Virus record (IMG/VR): IMGVR_UViG_3300046517_000853
Location: 1 to 46,976 of that record
DNA length: 46,976 nucleotides
Source of the DNA: a virus
Strand: one strand, 5' to 3'
Shown: in pieces, positions 7,644 through 17,600 of the stretch
Layout: every line of letters begins with the position of its first letter
Position numbering within the stretch: the stretch's first letter is position 1
Translations under genes and position numbers: made by a program
Notes under the pieces: generated by a model
What the model was told of the DNA's origin: nothing
Seen by the model: only the letters and a program-made list of their open reading frames with translations
Database searches by the model: none

Positions 7644-9863
7644 ATGGCATTCCAACCAGGAGATAAAATAGTTCAATTTGCTGATCTTAAGAGTACATTA
7701 TCTCAATCTAAAGCTATTGATCCCGCCCTATATCAGACAGTTCAAACCTTAATAGAACGACTGGATAAATTTAAGTCCAGTCATGACTCAACTGTAGATA
7801 CCATCAATAATAATGTCAATAAAATCGTTCAAAATATAGTTATAACTCCAAATATTGTAGCTACTTATCTTACATTACTTAATGAAGTAGGACAATTACC
7901 TCAATCAGTTCAATTACTTGCAGGAACTAACATAACATTTGATGATTCGGTTGCAAATAGACGAATAGTTAATGCAACTAGTGGAGGTGCCGATTTAGAT
8001 TATTTGGGGAATTACGCACCGGCTACATACAATGATGGTGATATCGTCATTGGTAGTGATGGTGTCGCTTACATGTGTGTTAAGGATGGAACTACAACTC
8101 CTCCTGAGGCTTGGCCTGGATCATCTGGTGGAAGTGGTGGAAGTTCAGGTCCACACGCGCCCACACATGAAATAGGTGGAACGGATATAATCGATATCAA
8201 ACTATTAGGTGGGTATCCATCTGATGTCACGAAATTCTTGAATGGAACGGGTGTATTTAGTGTACCTTCTGGTGGAAGTGGTGGAACTCCAAGTCCACAT
8301 CATTTAACACATGAACCAGGTGGTTCTGATCCAATGGCTGTTGATGCCATTATAACTATTGGATCATTACGTACATTAGGTACAGGCCCACAACAAGCGG
8401 CACCAGGTAATGATACTAGATTCACGAATGCGCGTCCTCCTATAGTACATGCAACTACACATCAAATAGGTGGATCTGATATAGTCGATGTTAAATTATT
8501 AGGTGGATATCCTGGTGGAACCACAACATTCCTGAGAGCTGATGGAACATTTAATACACCGACTGCGGGAGTTCCGGGTGCGCATCATATCACACATGAA
8601 TTAGGTGGAACTGACGTAATTCAGAATAATGCATGGTTAAATCAAGCTAATGTATTTACACAATATCAGACTATTGATACTAATACTCCTAGACTTATTT
8701 TTAATGATCCTGCGAATCCTGTTGATAATCGTAAATGGACATTTATTGGTATTCCGTCGAATATGTTTCAAATTGGTTCTACGACTGATGCTGGTTTAAC
8801 AACAGCTAATTTACAATTAGATAGAAATGGAAATGTTTTAGTAGGTAATGTATTAACTGCAAATAATGGATTAGGATCGACTCCATTGAATGCATCTAAC
8901 CTAACTATAGGTACAGTTCCGGATGCAAGATTAAGTAGTAACGTCGCATTAAGAAATGTAACTAATACATTTACAGCAAGTCAATTCATATCAACAGGGA
9001 CTAGTTCAGAACTTCGATTAATTACAACTTCTGCAAATGTTGATGCTAGAACTTGGAGAATAGTTAGTATTGGTTATAATCTGTATTTTCAAGCAGTTAA
9101 TGATGCAAATACAGTTCAACAGGGTGTTATAGATATTGATAGAACTGGAGTATTATATGCGGCAGCAGGATTAGGAACCACTCCATTAAATGCATCTAAT
9201 CTGACTAGTGGAACAGTTCCTGATGTGAGGTTGAGTAGTAATGTTGCATTGAAGAATATTGATAATAATTTTATAGCTCAACATTTGGGTACAAATACCA
9301 CCATTGTAGGAACTAATTCAATTCTTTATTTTCAAGCTTATTCTGCAACTCTAAATAATAAGATTTGGAGGATAATTAATTATTCGGATGGTAGGTTAAT
9401 TTTTGAAGCATTATCTGATGATTTAAGTGTTCGTCAAAGTTATACACTACAATTAGATCGTGTAGGTAATGCCCTTATTCAAGGTGATATCTATGAAAAA
9501 ACTCGAACTACACCGATAGGACATTGGATTAGTTTCACTCCAACATTTGCAGTAGATACAGGTACAATTACACTTAATACTGCTTATACCGCGAAATATA
9601 CATTAATTGGTAAGACTATAATTCTTTCAATTCGTGCTAGTATAACTTTAAGTATTGCAGTTCCTGCATATTTTATGTTTACACCAGTAATAGGTGCAAG
9701 TTACACAACAACTCCAATAAATGATAATATTGATACTATTGGAGTAGTACAATCATTACCTGGAGAAGGAAGAATTGTAATATATCATAATCTTTCAGCA
9801 ACAATTAATTGGACTGCGGGAGCACATGAAATAGGTTTCACAATTTCATATGAATTTCAATGA
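7644..9863 (+). CDS. Tail fibre protein, modular, with HxxTHxxGG repeats
   Basis: The 739-residue protein is built of repeats. Residues 1-60 form a helical N-terminus likely to attach to the tail. Four copies of an H-x3-H-x2-GG-[TS]-D motif occur near residues 170, 218, 269 and 313 (for example THEIGGTD, THEPGGSD), a His/Gly repeat common in phage fibres. Two copies of a TPLNASNLT-x-GTVPD-x-RLSSNVAL module follow near residues 413 and 513, each with a beta-rich WRI-containing unit. The C-terminal 150 residues look like a jelly-roll receptor-binding tip. A shorter paralog lies at 10225-11505. Host-surface binding is inferred. Confidence 0.8.
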   Translation: MAFQPGDKIVQFADLKSTLSQSKAIDPALYQTVQTLIERLDKFKSSHDSTVDTINNNVNKIVQNIVITPNIVATYLTLLNEVGQLPQSVQLLAGTNITFDDSVANRRIVNATSGGADLDYLGNYAPATYNDGDIVIGSDGVAYMCVKDGTTTPPEAWPGSSGGSGGSSGPHAPTHEIGGTDIIDIKLLGGYPSDVTKFLNGTGVFSVPSGGSGGTPSPHHLTHEPGGSDPMAVDAIITIGSLRTLGTGPQQAAPGNDTRFTNARPPIVHATTHQIGGSDIVDVKLLGGYPGGTTTFLRADGTFNTPTAGVPGAHHITHELGGTDVIQNNAWLNQANVFTQYQTIDTNTPRLIFNDPANPVDNRKWTFIGIPSNMFQIGSTTDAGLTTANLQLDRNGNVLVGNVLTANNGLGSTPLNASNLTIGTVPDARLSSNVALRNVTNTFTASQFISTGTSSELRLITTSANVDARTWRIVSIGYNLYFQAVNDANTVQQGVIDIDRTGVLYAAAGLGTTPLNASNLTSGTVPDVRLSSNVALKNIDNNFIAQHLGTNTTIVGTNSILYFQAYSATLNNKIWRIINYSDGRLIFEALSDDLSVRQSYTLQLDRVGNALIQGDIYEKTRTTPIGHWISFTPTFAVDTGTITLNTAYTAKYTLIGKTIILSIRASITLSIAVPAYFMFTPVIGASYTTTPINDNIDTIGVVQSLPGEGRIVIYHNLSATINWTAGAHEIGFTISYEFQ

Positions 9864-9872
9864 GGTTCGTGT

Positions 9873-10223
9873 ATGGCTGATCAATCAACGATTCAGATGG
9901 CATTGACGAGAGATACGGGTCCAGGCGGATTCATGGAACGTATTACGGCTATTATGGCATATGTGGCTAACAGTATTCTATCGGAGAGTGTTGGAACTGC
10001 ATATCATTCAGGACGCGCACTCTATGCTCAAAAAGTAATGAATAATCCCATTCAAGCCGCCCAATCAGGTGGTCCATTAATTGTGATGGGAATCAATATT
10101 TCAGGTAAAACAACTTACGATGAAGAAACTAAAACATCTACTTGTGCATCAACAGATCTAGAGATTCAATCACAAATTCAGACGGATTGGAATGGATTAG
10201 CTGGATTGGATACTCCTTCCTAA
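9873..10223 (+). CDS. Hypothetical protein between the two tail fibres
   Basis: The 116-residue protein has an N-terminal helical region (FMERITAIMAYVANSILSES) and a Gly/Ser/Thr-rich remainder. Nothing in it resembles the fibre repeats. Its location between two fibre paralogs suggests a fibre assembly factor, a chaperone or a small virion protein. GAGGTTCGTGTATG is a plausible ribosome binding site. No motif is recognised. Confidence 0.55.
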   Translation: MADQSTIQMALTRDTGPGGFMERITAIMAYVANSILSESVGTAYHSGRALYAQKVMNNPIQAAQSGGPLIVMGINISGKTTYDEETKTSTCASTDLEIQSQIQTDWNGLAGLDTPS

Positions 10224-10224
10224 C

Positions 10225-11505
10225 ATGGCTCCTATTACACCTAATCCAGCGACAACTGAATGGGTTCCAGTATGGGATTTAAATGGAACTGGAAGTGGAT
10301 CTGGTGGTGGTCTACATCATGTAACCCATGAATTAGGTGGAACTGATGTAGTCCATCTAGATGGAAGTCAAATAGTCAGCGGAACTATTCCTGATGTAAG
10401 ATTATCAAGTAATGTAGCTCTAAAGAATATTAATAATAATTTTTCAGTTGGTCAAACATTTCAAACATTTACGGGGGTATCAGGTAATAATTCTTTATTT
10501 TTTCTAAATGATATAACTGGTCCTACAGATGCTAAATATTGGAGAATACTTCAAAGTTCGGATGGGATATTATATTTTCAAGCATTAAATGATGCTCAAA
10601 CTATTTCTCAAAGTTTAATATCTATCTTTAGAGATAGTTCAATATTGGCACCAGGGGGACTTAGAAATACTCCATTAAATGCATCCCAATTAACTTTAGG
10701 GACTATTCCTGATGCTAGATTGTCGAGTAATGTTGCATTAAAAGATCAAGTAAATATATTTACACAAGTTCAAGCTATAGTAACTCCTAGTGCTTTACTT
10801 CATTTATCTGATACTAGTCAACCTGTTGATGGTAAAGTTTGGAGAATAGTAAATGTTGGTTATTTAGTTATTCAAGCAACGAATGATGCAGTTACAGTTC
10901 AACAAGGTGGGGTGACAATAAATCGATCTGGTGTATTAGTTGCTGCGGGATTGGGAACTACTCCATTAGATGCATCTCAACTATTAAGTGGAACTGTTCC
11001 ACTGGCTAGATTACCCCCATTTATTGATCAAGTAATTGGTGAGTGGCTTCCAATTTTAGGAGGTGAAGGAGGCGAGAGTGGTCAAGATTATCGCATCCAA
11101 CAAGGTCGATATATGCGTACAGGAAAACTTGTACATTTATGGGGTTATACACAATATAATGGACCGGGTGGAGGTGGACATACAAATGCTAAGGGCATAA
11201 TTCATGGTAGAATAGTCATAAAGAATTTTCCCTTTCCAATTGGACTTGCTCCTGGAATAGGAATACATCCAAATCCTCTTATAGCGGGTAGTGTTGCATA
11301 TCATACAAATATGTATACTCCACAAGATAGAACTACAGTTCTTTGTTATGGGATTCCGGGACAGAGTTATGCGTATATACTTAGAGATGTAAAAGATGGT
11401 GGAAATCCATTATTTTTATTAGGTGATACCTCTCCTAATACTGGTTTTTATGACGTAAACGATGATACTCAGCTAGTCATAGCAATATCATATTATATCG
11501 ATTAG
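10225..11505 (+). CDS. Second tail fibre protein, paralog of the first
   Basis: The 426-residue protein opens with a Gly/Ser linker and a single HHVTHELGGTD motif (about residue 31). Three copies of the NAS/DGS-Q-x-SGT[VI]PD-x-RLSS module follow (about residues 48, 155 and 250), each with a WRI-containing beta unit nearly matching those of the larger fibre at 7644-9863. The C-terminal 130 residues, Gly/Tyr-rich and beta (GRYMRTGKLVHLWGY), differ from the tip of the larger fibre. The pair looks like a duplication with a swapped tip, giving two receptor-binding specificities; that is inference. Confidence 0.78.
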   Translation: MAPITPNPATTEWVPVWDLNGTGSGSGGGLHHVTHELGGTDVVHLDGSQIVSGTIPDVRLSSNVALKNINNNFSVGQTFQTFTGVSGNNSLFFLNDITGPTDAKYWRILQSSDGILYFQALNDAQTISQSLISIFRDSSILAPGGLRNTPLNASQLTLGTIPDARLSSNVALKDQVNIFTQVQAIVTPSALLHLSDTSQPVDGKVWRIVNVGYLVIQATNDAVTVQQGGVTINRSGVLVAAGLGTTPLDASQLLSGTVPLARLPPFIDQVIGEWLPILGGEGGESGQDYRIQQGRYMRTGKLVHLWGYTQYNGPGGGGHTNAKGIIHGRIVIKNFPFPIGLAPGIGIHPNPLIAGSVAYHTNMYTPQDRTTVLCYGIPGQSYAYILRDVKDGGNPLFLLGDTSPNTGFYDVNDDTQLVIAISYYID

Positions 11506-11513
11506 GAGGCAGG

Positions 11514-11675
11514 ATGGAGATTACAGAAGAAATATTAGATAAACACCTTGAGAATTTCAGGAAACAACACACAGATTTGACGGCTCAGGTTCATGCAGTT
11601 AGTGGGGCTATTCAGGTAATTGAATTACTTAAGAAACAATTAACTAATGACAATAAGATCATACCATCCGAATGA
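11514..11675 (+). CDS. Small helical protein (53 aa)
   Basis: A strong AGGAGGCAGG ribosome binding site precedes the ATG, 8 bases after the fibre stop. The product is one amphipathic helix with Leu/Val/Ile heptad character; the AVSGAIQVIELL segment recalls small helical proteins common next to fibre or lysis genes in podoviruses. It overlaps the following GNAT-like gene by 29 bases, which suggests translational coupling. Function unknown. Confidence 0.7.
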   Translation: MEITEEILDKHLENFRKQHTDLTAQVHAVSGAIQVIELLKKQLTNDNKIIPSE

Positions 11676-12021
11676 TTTGGCTGAATTAGAACGAATTCAC
11701 TCCGCCAATTTTTCAAGTGAATTCTATCAGCCGGATTTCATGAAATATGTGTGTGCATTCGTTATAGAAGATGAAAAGGGAATCATTACATTTGGTGGAA
11801 TTCGTGATATCGCTGAATGTATAACTGTAACGGATAAAACTAGAGACCCAAGAGACAGAGCTAAGGCATTATATCAAGTATTAGATGCAGCTATTTTCAT
11901 CTGTAGATCACATGGATATGATCAGATTTATGCATGGTCACAGAATCCAATGTGGTATAAGCGACTGAGAAGAAATGGATTCAGACCACCTCAAGGACAG
12001 TCTTTAATTTTAGACCTGTAA
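11647..12021 (+). CDS. GNAT-like acetyltransferase-fold protein
   Basis: The 124-residue protein has the strand-helix order of a GNAT domain: MTIRSYHPNDLAELERIHSAN at the start, a central beta hairpin (AFVIEDEKGIITFGGIRD), then a long helix (RAKALYQVLDAAIFICRSHGYDQIYAW) and a C-terminal KRLRRNGFRPP element that matches the usual Y-x-x-x-GF end. The acetyl-CoA pyrophosphate loop (Q/RxxGxG/A) is degenerate. Proteins of this kind are found among virion genes of many podoviruses, with unproved function. It sits between the fibre and ejection genes. Activity is uncertain. Confidence 0.6.
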   Translation: MTIRSYHPNDLAELERIHSANFSSEFYQPDFMKYVCAFVIEDEKGIITFGGIRDIAECITVTDKTRDPRDRAKALYQVLDAAIFICRSHGYDQIYAWSQNPMWYKRLRRNGFRPPQGQSLILDL

Positions 12022-12032
12022 GGAGTAGAAAG

Positions 12033-13211
12033 ATGGGTGGAAACAATAATACGAATTCAGGTGCATCTGGGACTGATCCTAAAGGTGTAGGACAGAATCA
12101 ATCAGCACATCAACAGACTAGATTTGAAAACCAACAAGGACCAATGGTTAATGCGTTCGCGCAAAACTATGGTCAAGGTGCTGAACAGAATTTAGGTGAT
12201 TACACTGATATAATGAATTCCTATGCAGGGATTGCAGCTAATCCCGGCATGGGTGCATTCGCTAGTGGTGCGTATGGTGGTCCGGGTTATTCCGCATTCT
12301 CGGTTAAACCTGGAAGTGCGAGTTACACCGATCCATTTGCATCATATTCTCAGTTTCAAGATTTATCTAAAACTGGTGGATATTCTGCTCAAGATATGGC
12401 TGATCTTAGATCTAGAGGAGCGGCACCAGTTAGAGCAGCATATGCTAACGCTGAAAGAGAAGTAAATAGAGGTAGAAGTTTACAAGGTGGATATTCACCT
12501 AATGCTGCCGCTGTACAGGCTAAAATGGCTAGAGAACAAAGTCAAGCTGGTGCAGATGCAATGCAAAGTACAAATGCAGGAATCATAGCTGCAAGGAATC
12601 AAGGTCAATTAGGCGGAATGCAGGGAATGTCTAATATTGAGGGTCAAAGATTAGGTGCAGATGTTGATGTAAGTAAATACAATACAGGACTAGATTATCA
12701 GGGTCAAATTGCTAACATGGGTGAAAATGTACGTGCCCAGGAAGGTAATATCAGACTAGGTCAAGCTAATGCCGCCGCTGGTGCATCTGCATCTAATGCC
12801 GCCATGCAATTAGCATCACAACGTCAGATGGGTTCATTAGCTGGAATGACTAATTTGTATGGAACTACACCTGGACTATCCAACACATTCGGAAATCAGC
12901 TATTGGGTGGGGTTAATTCAGGTGCTCAATTTGGTAATCAATTATATGCAAATGATATCATGAATCAACGCGCACCTGGGGCATTCGATCAAACTATGGG
13001 TCGAGTTAATCAAATAACTGGTGCAGCAACTGGTCCTGCTAATGCTCTATTAAATTATTATAGTAATCGTAATAATCCACAAATGTCAAATGGTGGATAT
13101 ACGGGTGGTGGTTATCAGAATCCATACGGAACTAATGTTGGTGCAATGGATCCAAATAGTTATTATGGGCCAACGCAACCGGACTATGGTTATTATGGAC
13201 CAACGGAGTAA
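12033..13211 (+). CDS. Gly/Asn/Ala-rich internal virion or ejection protein
   Basis: The 392-residue protein is of low complexity: Gly, Asn, Ala, Gln, Ser and Tyr dominate. The middle (about residues 130-260) is helical and Ala/Gln/Arg-rich (AYANAEREVNRGRSLQGG, AAASAN-type runs); the ends are Gly/Tyr-rich (GGYTGGGYQNPYG near residues 355-367). It is the first of three consecutive genes placed between the fibres and the end of the late block, where podoviruses keep proteins ejected with the DNA. AAGGAG lies before the ATG. The role is inferred from order and composition. Confidence 0.65.
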   Translation: MGGNNNTNSGASGTDPKGVGQNQSAHQQTRFENQQGPMVNAFAQNYGQGAEQNLGDYTDIMNSYAGIAANPGMGAFASGAYGGPGYSAFSVKPGSASYTDPFASYSQFQDLSKTGGYSAQDMADLRSRGAAPVRAAYANAEREVNRGRSLQGGYSPNAAAVQAKMAREQSQAGADAMQSTNAGIIAARNQGQLGGMQGMSNIEGQRLGADVDVSKYNTGLDYQGQIANMGENVRAQEGNIRLGQANAAAGASASNAAMQLASQRQMGSLAGMTNLYGTTPGLSNTFGNQLLGGVNSGAQFGNQLYANDIMNQRAPGAFDQTMGRVNQITGAATGPANALLNYYSNRNNPQMSNGGYTGGGYQNPYGTNVGAMDPNSYYGPTQPDYGYYGPTE

Positions 13212-13213
13212 TC

Positions 13214-14605
13214 ATGGCATATCCATTTGATGAATCATTCGATGTTTACGGACTTAATAAGAAGAATCGATTAGATCGATTAATGCGTGATCCCTACAGT
13301 AATCAATTGACTGAACCCGGATTAATGGATCAGTCAGAGAATCCATTCGGTGGATTATTTAAGCCATCTAATTTACAGTCGATTGGATCTGCATCTGATC
13401 CATCGGTATCTGCAAAACCAGCTCAATCAGATGATGAGAGTTTAAGTGAATCCATAAGAAAAATGATGGAATTGAATAATCAATACTATCATCCTGAACA
13501 TACGGCTTCAGATAGATTGAATCAACTATTGAATAGTTTCCCACAAGAAAAAAGACCATCAATCGGTCGAACGATAGTAGCTGGTTTAGCTGGAATGGGT
13601 GCTAAAGAGGGTGGCGGATACGATGCATCCCAGAAGGTGATAGATGAGCCATTTAAGGGTGATTTAGAGAAATGGAAGGCCCAGACTCAACCCTCGTATC
13701 AGGCAGCGGAAGCTGAAAATCAAGGTAATGTAAATCAACGTACATTACTAGGGAATATGATTACGGCTGAAACAGCTAGTCGTAGAAATAGAACAGCAGA
13801 TGATAAATATAGAGCTGAAATTCTATCTAGGGAGAAGATTGCAACTGAGAAGGATGCAACAACTAGAGAAATAGCACAATCAAAACAAAGATTAGAACAG
13901 TATAAATTTGATAATCCTTATTTGATATTTGATTTCAATAGTCCAACTGTTCAAGCATTTGATCAACAAACTGGAGAATCATTTGATACGAAAGTTCCAT
14001 CAGGTCATATATCTGATATGGATAAAGCTGCAATAAATCAAAAGAATAAATTAGCACAAATTGCAGCACAAGGAGATCAATCTAGACGAAATGAAGGAAC
14101 TAGACAAGAGAATCGAATTGTAATTGAAGATAAACGAGCACAAGATGCTAGAGATTTGAAGGGAGTTGAGAACGAATCCCAACAAAGAATTGGCGAGGCA
14201 CGTAGGGCTAAATCAATATTAAATCAGAATCCCGAATTACGTCCATACATTAAATTCGATGGATCTAGTCCTAATGATTTTACTCTAACTCCTCCTAAGG
14301 CTGGTTTCTTTAGTGGAGTTTCAGCCGATATTCAGAAAAAATACGATGATGCAGTGAAACAAATTTATGGTCAACAACCTACCATTGGTGGTCCCCCAAC
14401 TTCAACTCAAAAACCGAAACCAATAGCCGGATCTAATCAGGGAATCCCATCTAATCAAGGAGTTCCAGCTACAACTACGAAGGCTGGGGATTACACAGAA
14501 AATACAGTAGATGAACCAATTATTCAACAAAATCGAACAACTGGTGCGAAGCGTGTATCATATGATGGTGGAAAAACCTGGAAGCCATACACAGGTGGTC
14601 AATAA
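13214..14605 (+). CDS. Internal virion / ejection protein, coiled coil
   Basis: The 463-residue protein is strongly helical between residues about 170 and 340, with many Arg/Glu/Gln residues (KYRAEILSREKIATEKDATT, ENRIVIEDKRAQDARDLKGV), and has disordered Pro/Gln/Asn-rich ends. The C-terminus ends in GAKRVSYDGGKTWKPYTGGQ, a compact hydrophilic motif of the kind used to tag a protein for virion assembly. It starts 2 bases after the previous stop and overlaps the next gene by one base. I recognise no enzyme domain. A virion-internal ejection role is inferred. Confidence 0.62.
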   Translation: MAYPFDESFDVYGLNKKNRLDRLMRDPYSNQLTEPGLMDQSENPFGGLFKPSNLQSIGSASDPSVSAKPAQSDDESLSESIRKMMELNNQYYHPEHTASDRLNQLLNSFPQEKRPSIGRTIVAGLAGMGAKEGGGYDASQKVIDEPFKGDLEKWKAQTQPSYQAAEAENQGNVNQRTLLGNMITAETASRRNRTADDKYRAEILSREKIATEKDATTREIAQSKQRLEQYKFDNPYLIFDFNSPTVQAFDQQTGESFDTKVPSGHISDMDKAAINQKNKLAQIAAQGDQSRRNEGTRQENRIVIEDKRAQDARDLKGVENESQQRIGEARRAKSILNQNPELRPYIKFDGSSPNDFTLTPPKAGFFSGVSADIQKKYDDAVKQIYGQQPTIGGPPTSTQKPKPIAGSNQGIPSNQGVPATTTKAGDYTENTVDEPIIQQNRTTGAKRVSYDGGKTWKPYTGGQ

Positions 14606-17600
14606 TGCCTCAACCAGATGATTGGGTTACAATTTCAGGTGGTAATCCTGATGATTGGGTGGACATTACTCCCAAAAAATACGAAAATAAACCATCATAC
14701 TATGATCAATATCTTGATCCTATAGTTAGTACATTAACACGCGCACCCGATATCGTCACTAAACCTCTCAAACGATTTGAAGATTGGATTACTACCCCTA
14801 GTCTCACATCCACGGATACGACTAAATCCATTCCGATGGGTAAAGATTTATTCATTAGTCCCCAGGAACGAGATATTGCAGGTGCTCAACTTAAAGGTTT
14901 CATAGGTGGTTCCGCTGTAGGACTGGGGAATCAACTATCTCCAGCTAATGTAGCCCAACAGGCATTTCCGGAGTCCAAACTTATAAATTACGGGGTTACA
15001 GGACTTCAGGGACTTAGTGGAGTTAAAAATTTAGCTCAAGGTAATTATCTCGATGCTGGTCAGGATTTGGGATGGGCTGTAATTAATCATTTGCTTGGAC
15101 CTAATGCTGGTGGACATAGTGGTGATAATAGACCACCTCTCAATATGTCAGTTGAAGATATGGGACCAGTTCCATCAGGTCCGAGTCCACAATTTAGACG
15201 ACAATTGGAAGGGCGTGTAGAACCAGTTAATACACCTCCATCACAACCACCTCCGCCAAATACACCACCAGAGGGAGTGGGACATAGAATTATTAGGGAT
15301 GATTGGACTCCTGCAATGATGGAGCATTATAAACAAATGGGATATGTTCCAGGTGGAATTGATCCCGTTAGTGGTAATGCTTACATGGAATTTAGGGGTT
15401 CACAACAATCAACCCAACAGGCACCATCACAAGAACAACCAAGTAATCCATTCGATCAGGTTCCTGTAGAAGAAGATTCAACTGGAGAAACAGTTAGACT
15501 TAATAAACCAAGTAATACAGCTATTGAGAATTTAAAGGCGGAAGGATTCAAACTAGTTGAAATTGATCGATCTGGTATAGCTACATTTAAGCGATTATTT
15601 ACAGATGAATCTGGACAAGTTGATTTCGGAGCATTGAAGGCTGGATTACGTCGAATGTTAGGACGTGAACCTACTGAGGAAGAAGTTCAACGTAAGGCAT
15701 TTGAGGAAAATAGTCATATTTCAGTTGAACCTGGTACTCAGACTGGACAGGTGGCCCCATTTACTCTAAAATCACGTCAAGTAAATGATGTTGTAATGGA
15801 TATATCTAATCATCTTAAACAAGATGTAGATAGAATGGATGAAAATAGTCTAAATCGGTTACTTCAAGAAGGTGAAAATACTATTACAAAAGAAAAAGAT
15901 CCTACTATTATTATAGATAATTATGAAAATTTAAATGAACATTTACAATTTGCTAAAATATATGGAACACCGGATGAAATTGAGTATATTGGACAATTAC
16001 GTGATATTGCTTTTGATAAACAAAGATCTATACAACGACCACGTACTCCTATTTTTACGCAACCATCTCAAGAACCACCTTCTATACAGGAACCAATTAC
16101 TAATCAATTAATGCCGCCAGGACCACAACCAGTCCCCCAACAACAGATGGGACCAAGATTAGTTCCACCTGTCCAACCACAATTCAAAGAACCACAAATA
16201 GATCCAAATATTGCATACATTGAAGCTCATACACCAATAGATCAATTGAGAGGACAGAATCAGTTACAGAATATCAGTCAACAGGGTCCAATAAATGAGC
16301 CAGTTGATCTAGGTCCACAACCTACTCAGGAGTCATTTGGCCCACGTAATACTCCAGATGAGCCATTATTTCAACGTGCATTCAAATCTGATCCTAAACG
16401 AATGGATTTAGGTCCACGTTATTATGGTCAGGGTAGACCTAGTATTGCAGGAGATTTAGTTCAAGCACGGGATAGTCAAAATGAACGCGCACGCGCACTT
16501 GGAATTGATCCAAAAGGAATGAGTGATGATGAACTAGTTAATGCAATTCGACGAGCGCGTGGATTAACTGATGAAGAACCACAGTTTGCAAAAGTCAAGG
16601 GCGGAGGATTACAGATAAGTACAGATAATCGAAGGGCTGCAACTAATATCACTAAAGATTATTCAAGTCCACTTGAAGGAATTATGAATCGTGAAGGTAT
16701 GCAAAATGCAATGGATGCAGCCGATTCAATGGGTCTTGATGGTAAAGTTAGATTAAGAATTACCAATAAAACAGCTACTAGTCCAGCTACGATGGAAATA
16801 CATGATAATGGTTTAGGAATGGACGAGGCTACATTAGCTGATAAATTAACTACACTATTTGCAACAGGTAAGGAAAATCAAGCAGGAGCTACTGGTGGTA
16901 AAGGAATTGGAAGTGCAAGTTATATACTAGGTGGTGAACATTTTGAAATTGATACTGTGGCAGTAGATCAACGTGATGGTAAGAAATATAGAATTGAAGC
17001 TGGTGGAACTCCTGAACAGTTTCATTCACCCCAAGGATCAGATTGGAGTAAGACTCCAGTTCCAAAAGATACACCAACTGGAACCTCGATTAAGGTAATA
17101 TTAAAAGATAATCAAGAATTACATTACACTAGAACAATGGCAGATAATATCATTGCACATTCAAGAGATAGACAATCTAAGGTAATATATGATCAATACG
17201 GTTATATGACTAGTGGAACACCTATTAATGAAATACAACCAAATGATCCTAAGTTTAATACTGAACATACATTCAAATCATCTAAAGGTGATAAAATTGT
17301 TGCAGATTTTACGTTCAAAAATAATGAAATTAAAGTTCAAGTTCCTCCATATGATAAAAATAAAGAAATATCATATTTTAAGGTTCATGTGTTGAATAAT
17401 GGAATGTATCAATTTAGTGAACAGAAATCAATTGGATCGAAGGTTAAAGATTTTCCCTCAGATGTAATCGTAAACATTCAACCTCAAGTAGATGAGATGC
17501 ATAATGATTATCCATTTACTAACACCAGAGAACACTTGAAAAATGATATTAAAGAAGTTATAGAGAAGGCTGTTAAGGATAAACTTAGTGGACCGGCAGT

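Noticed and set aside
16889-17395. Short frames inside the 1721-codon gene
   Set aside because: They coincide with the GHKL domain, which reads coherently in the main frame.
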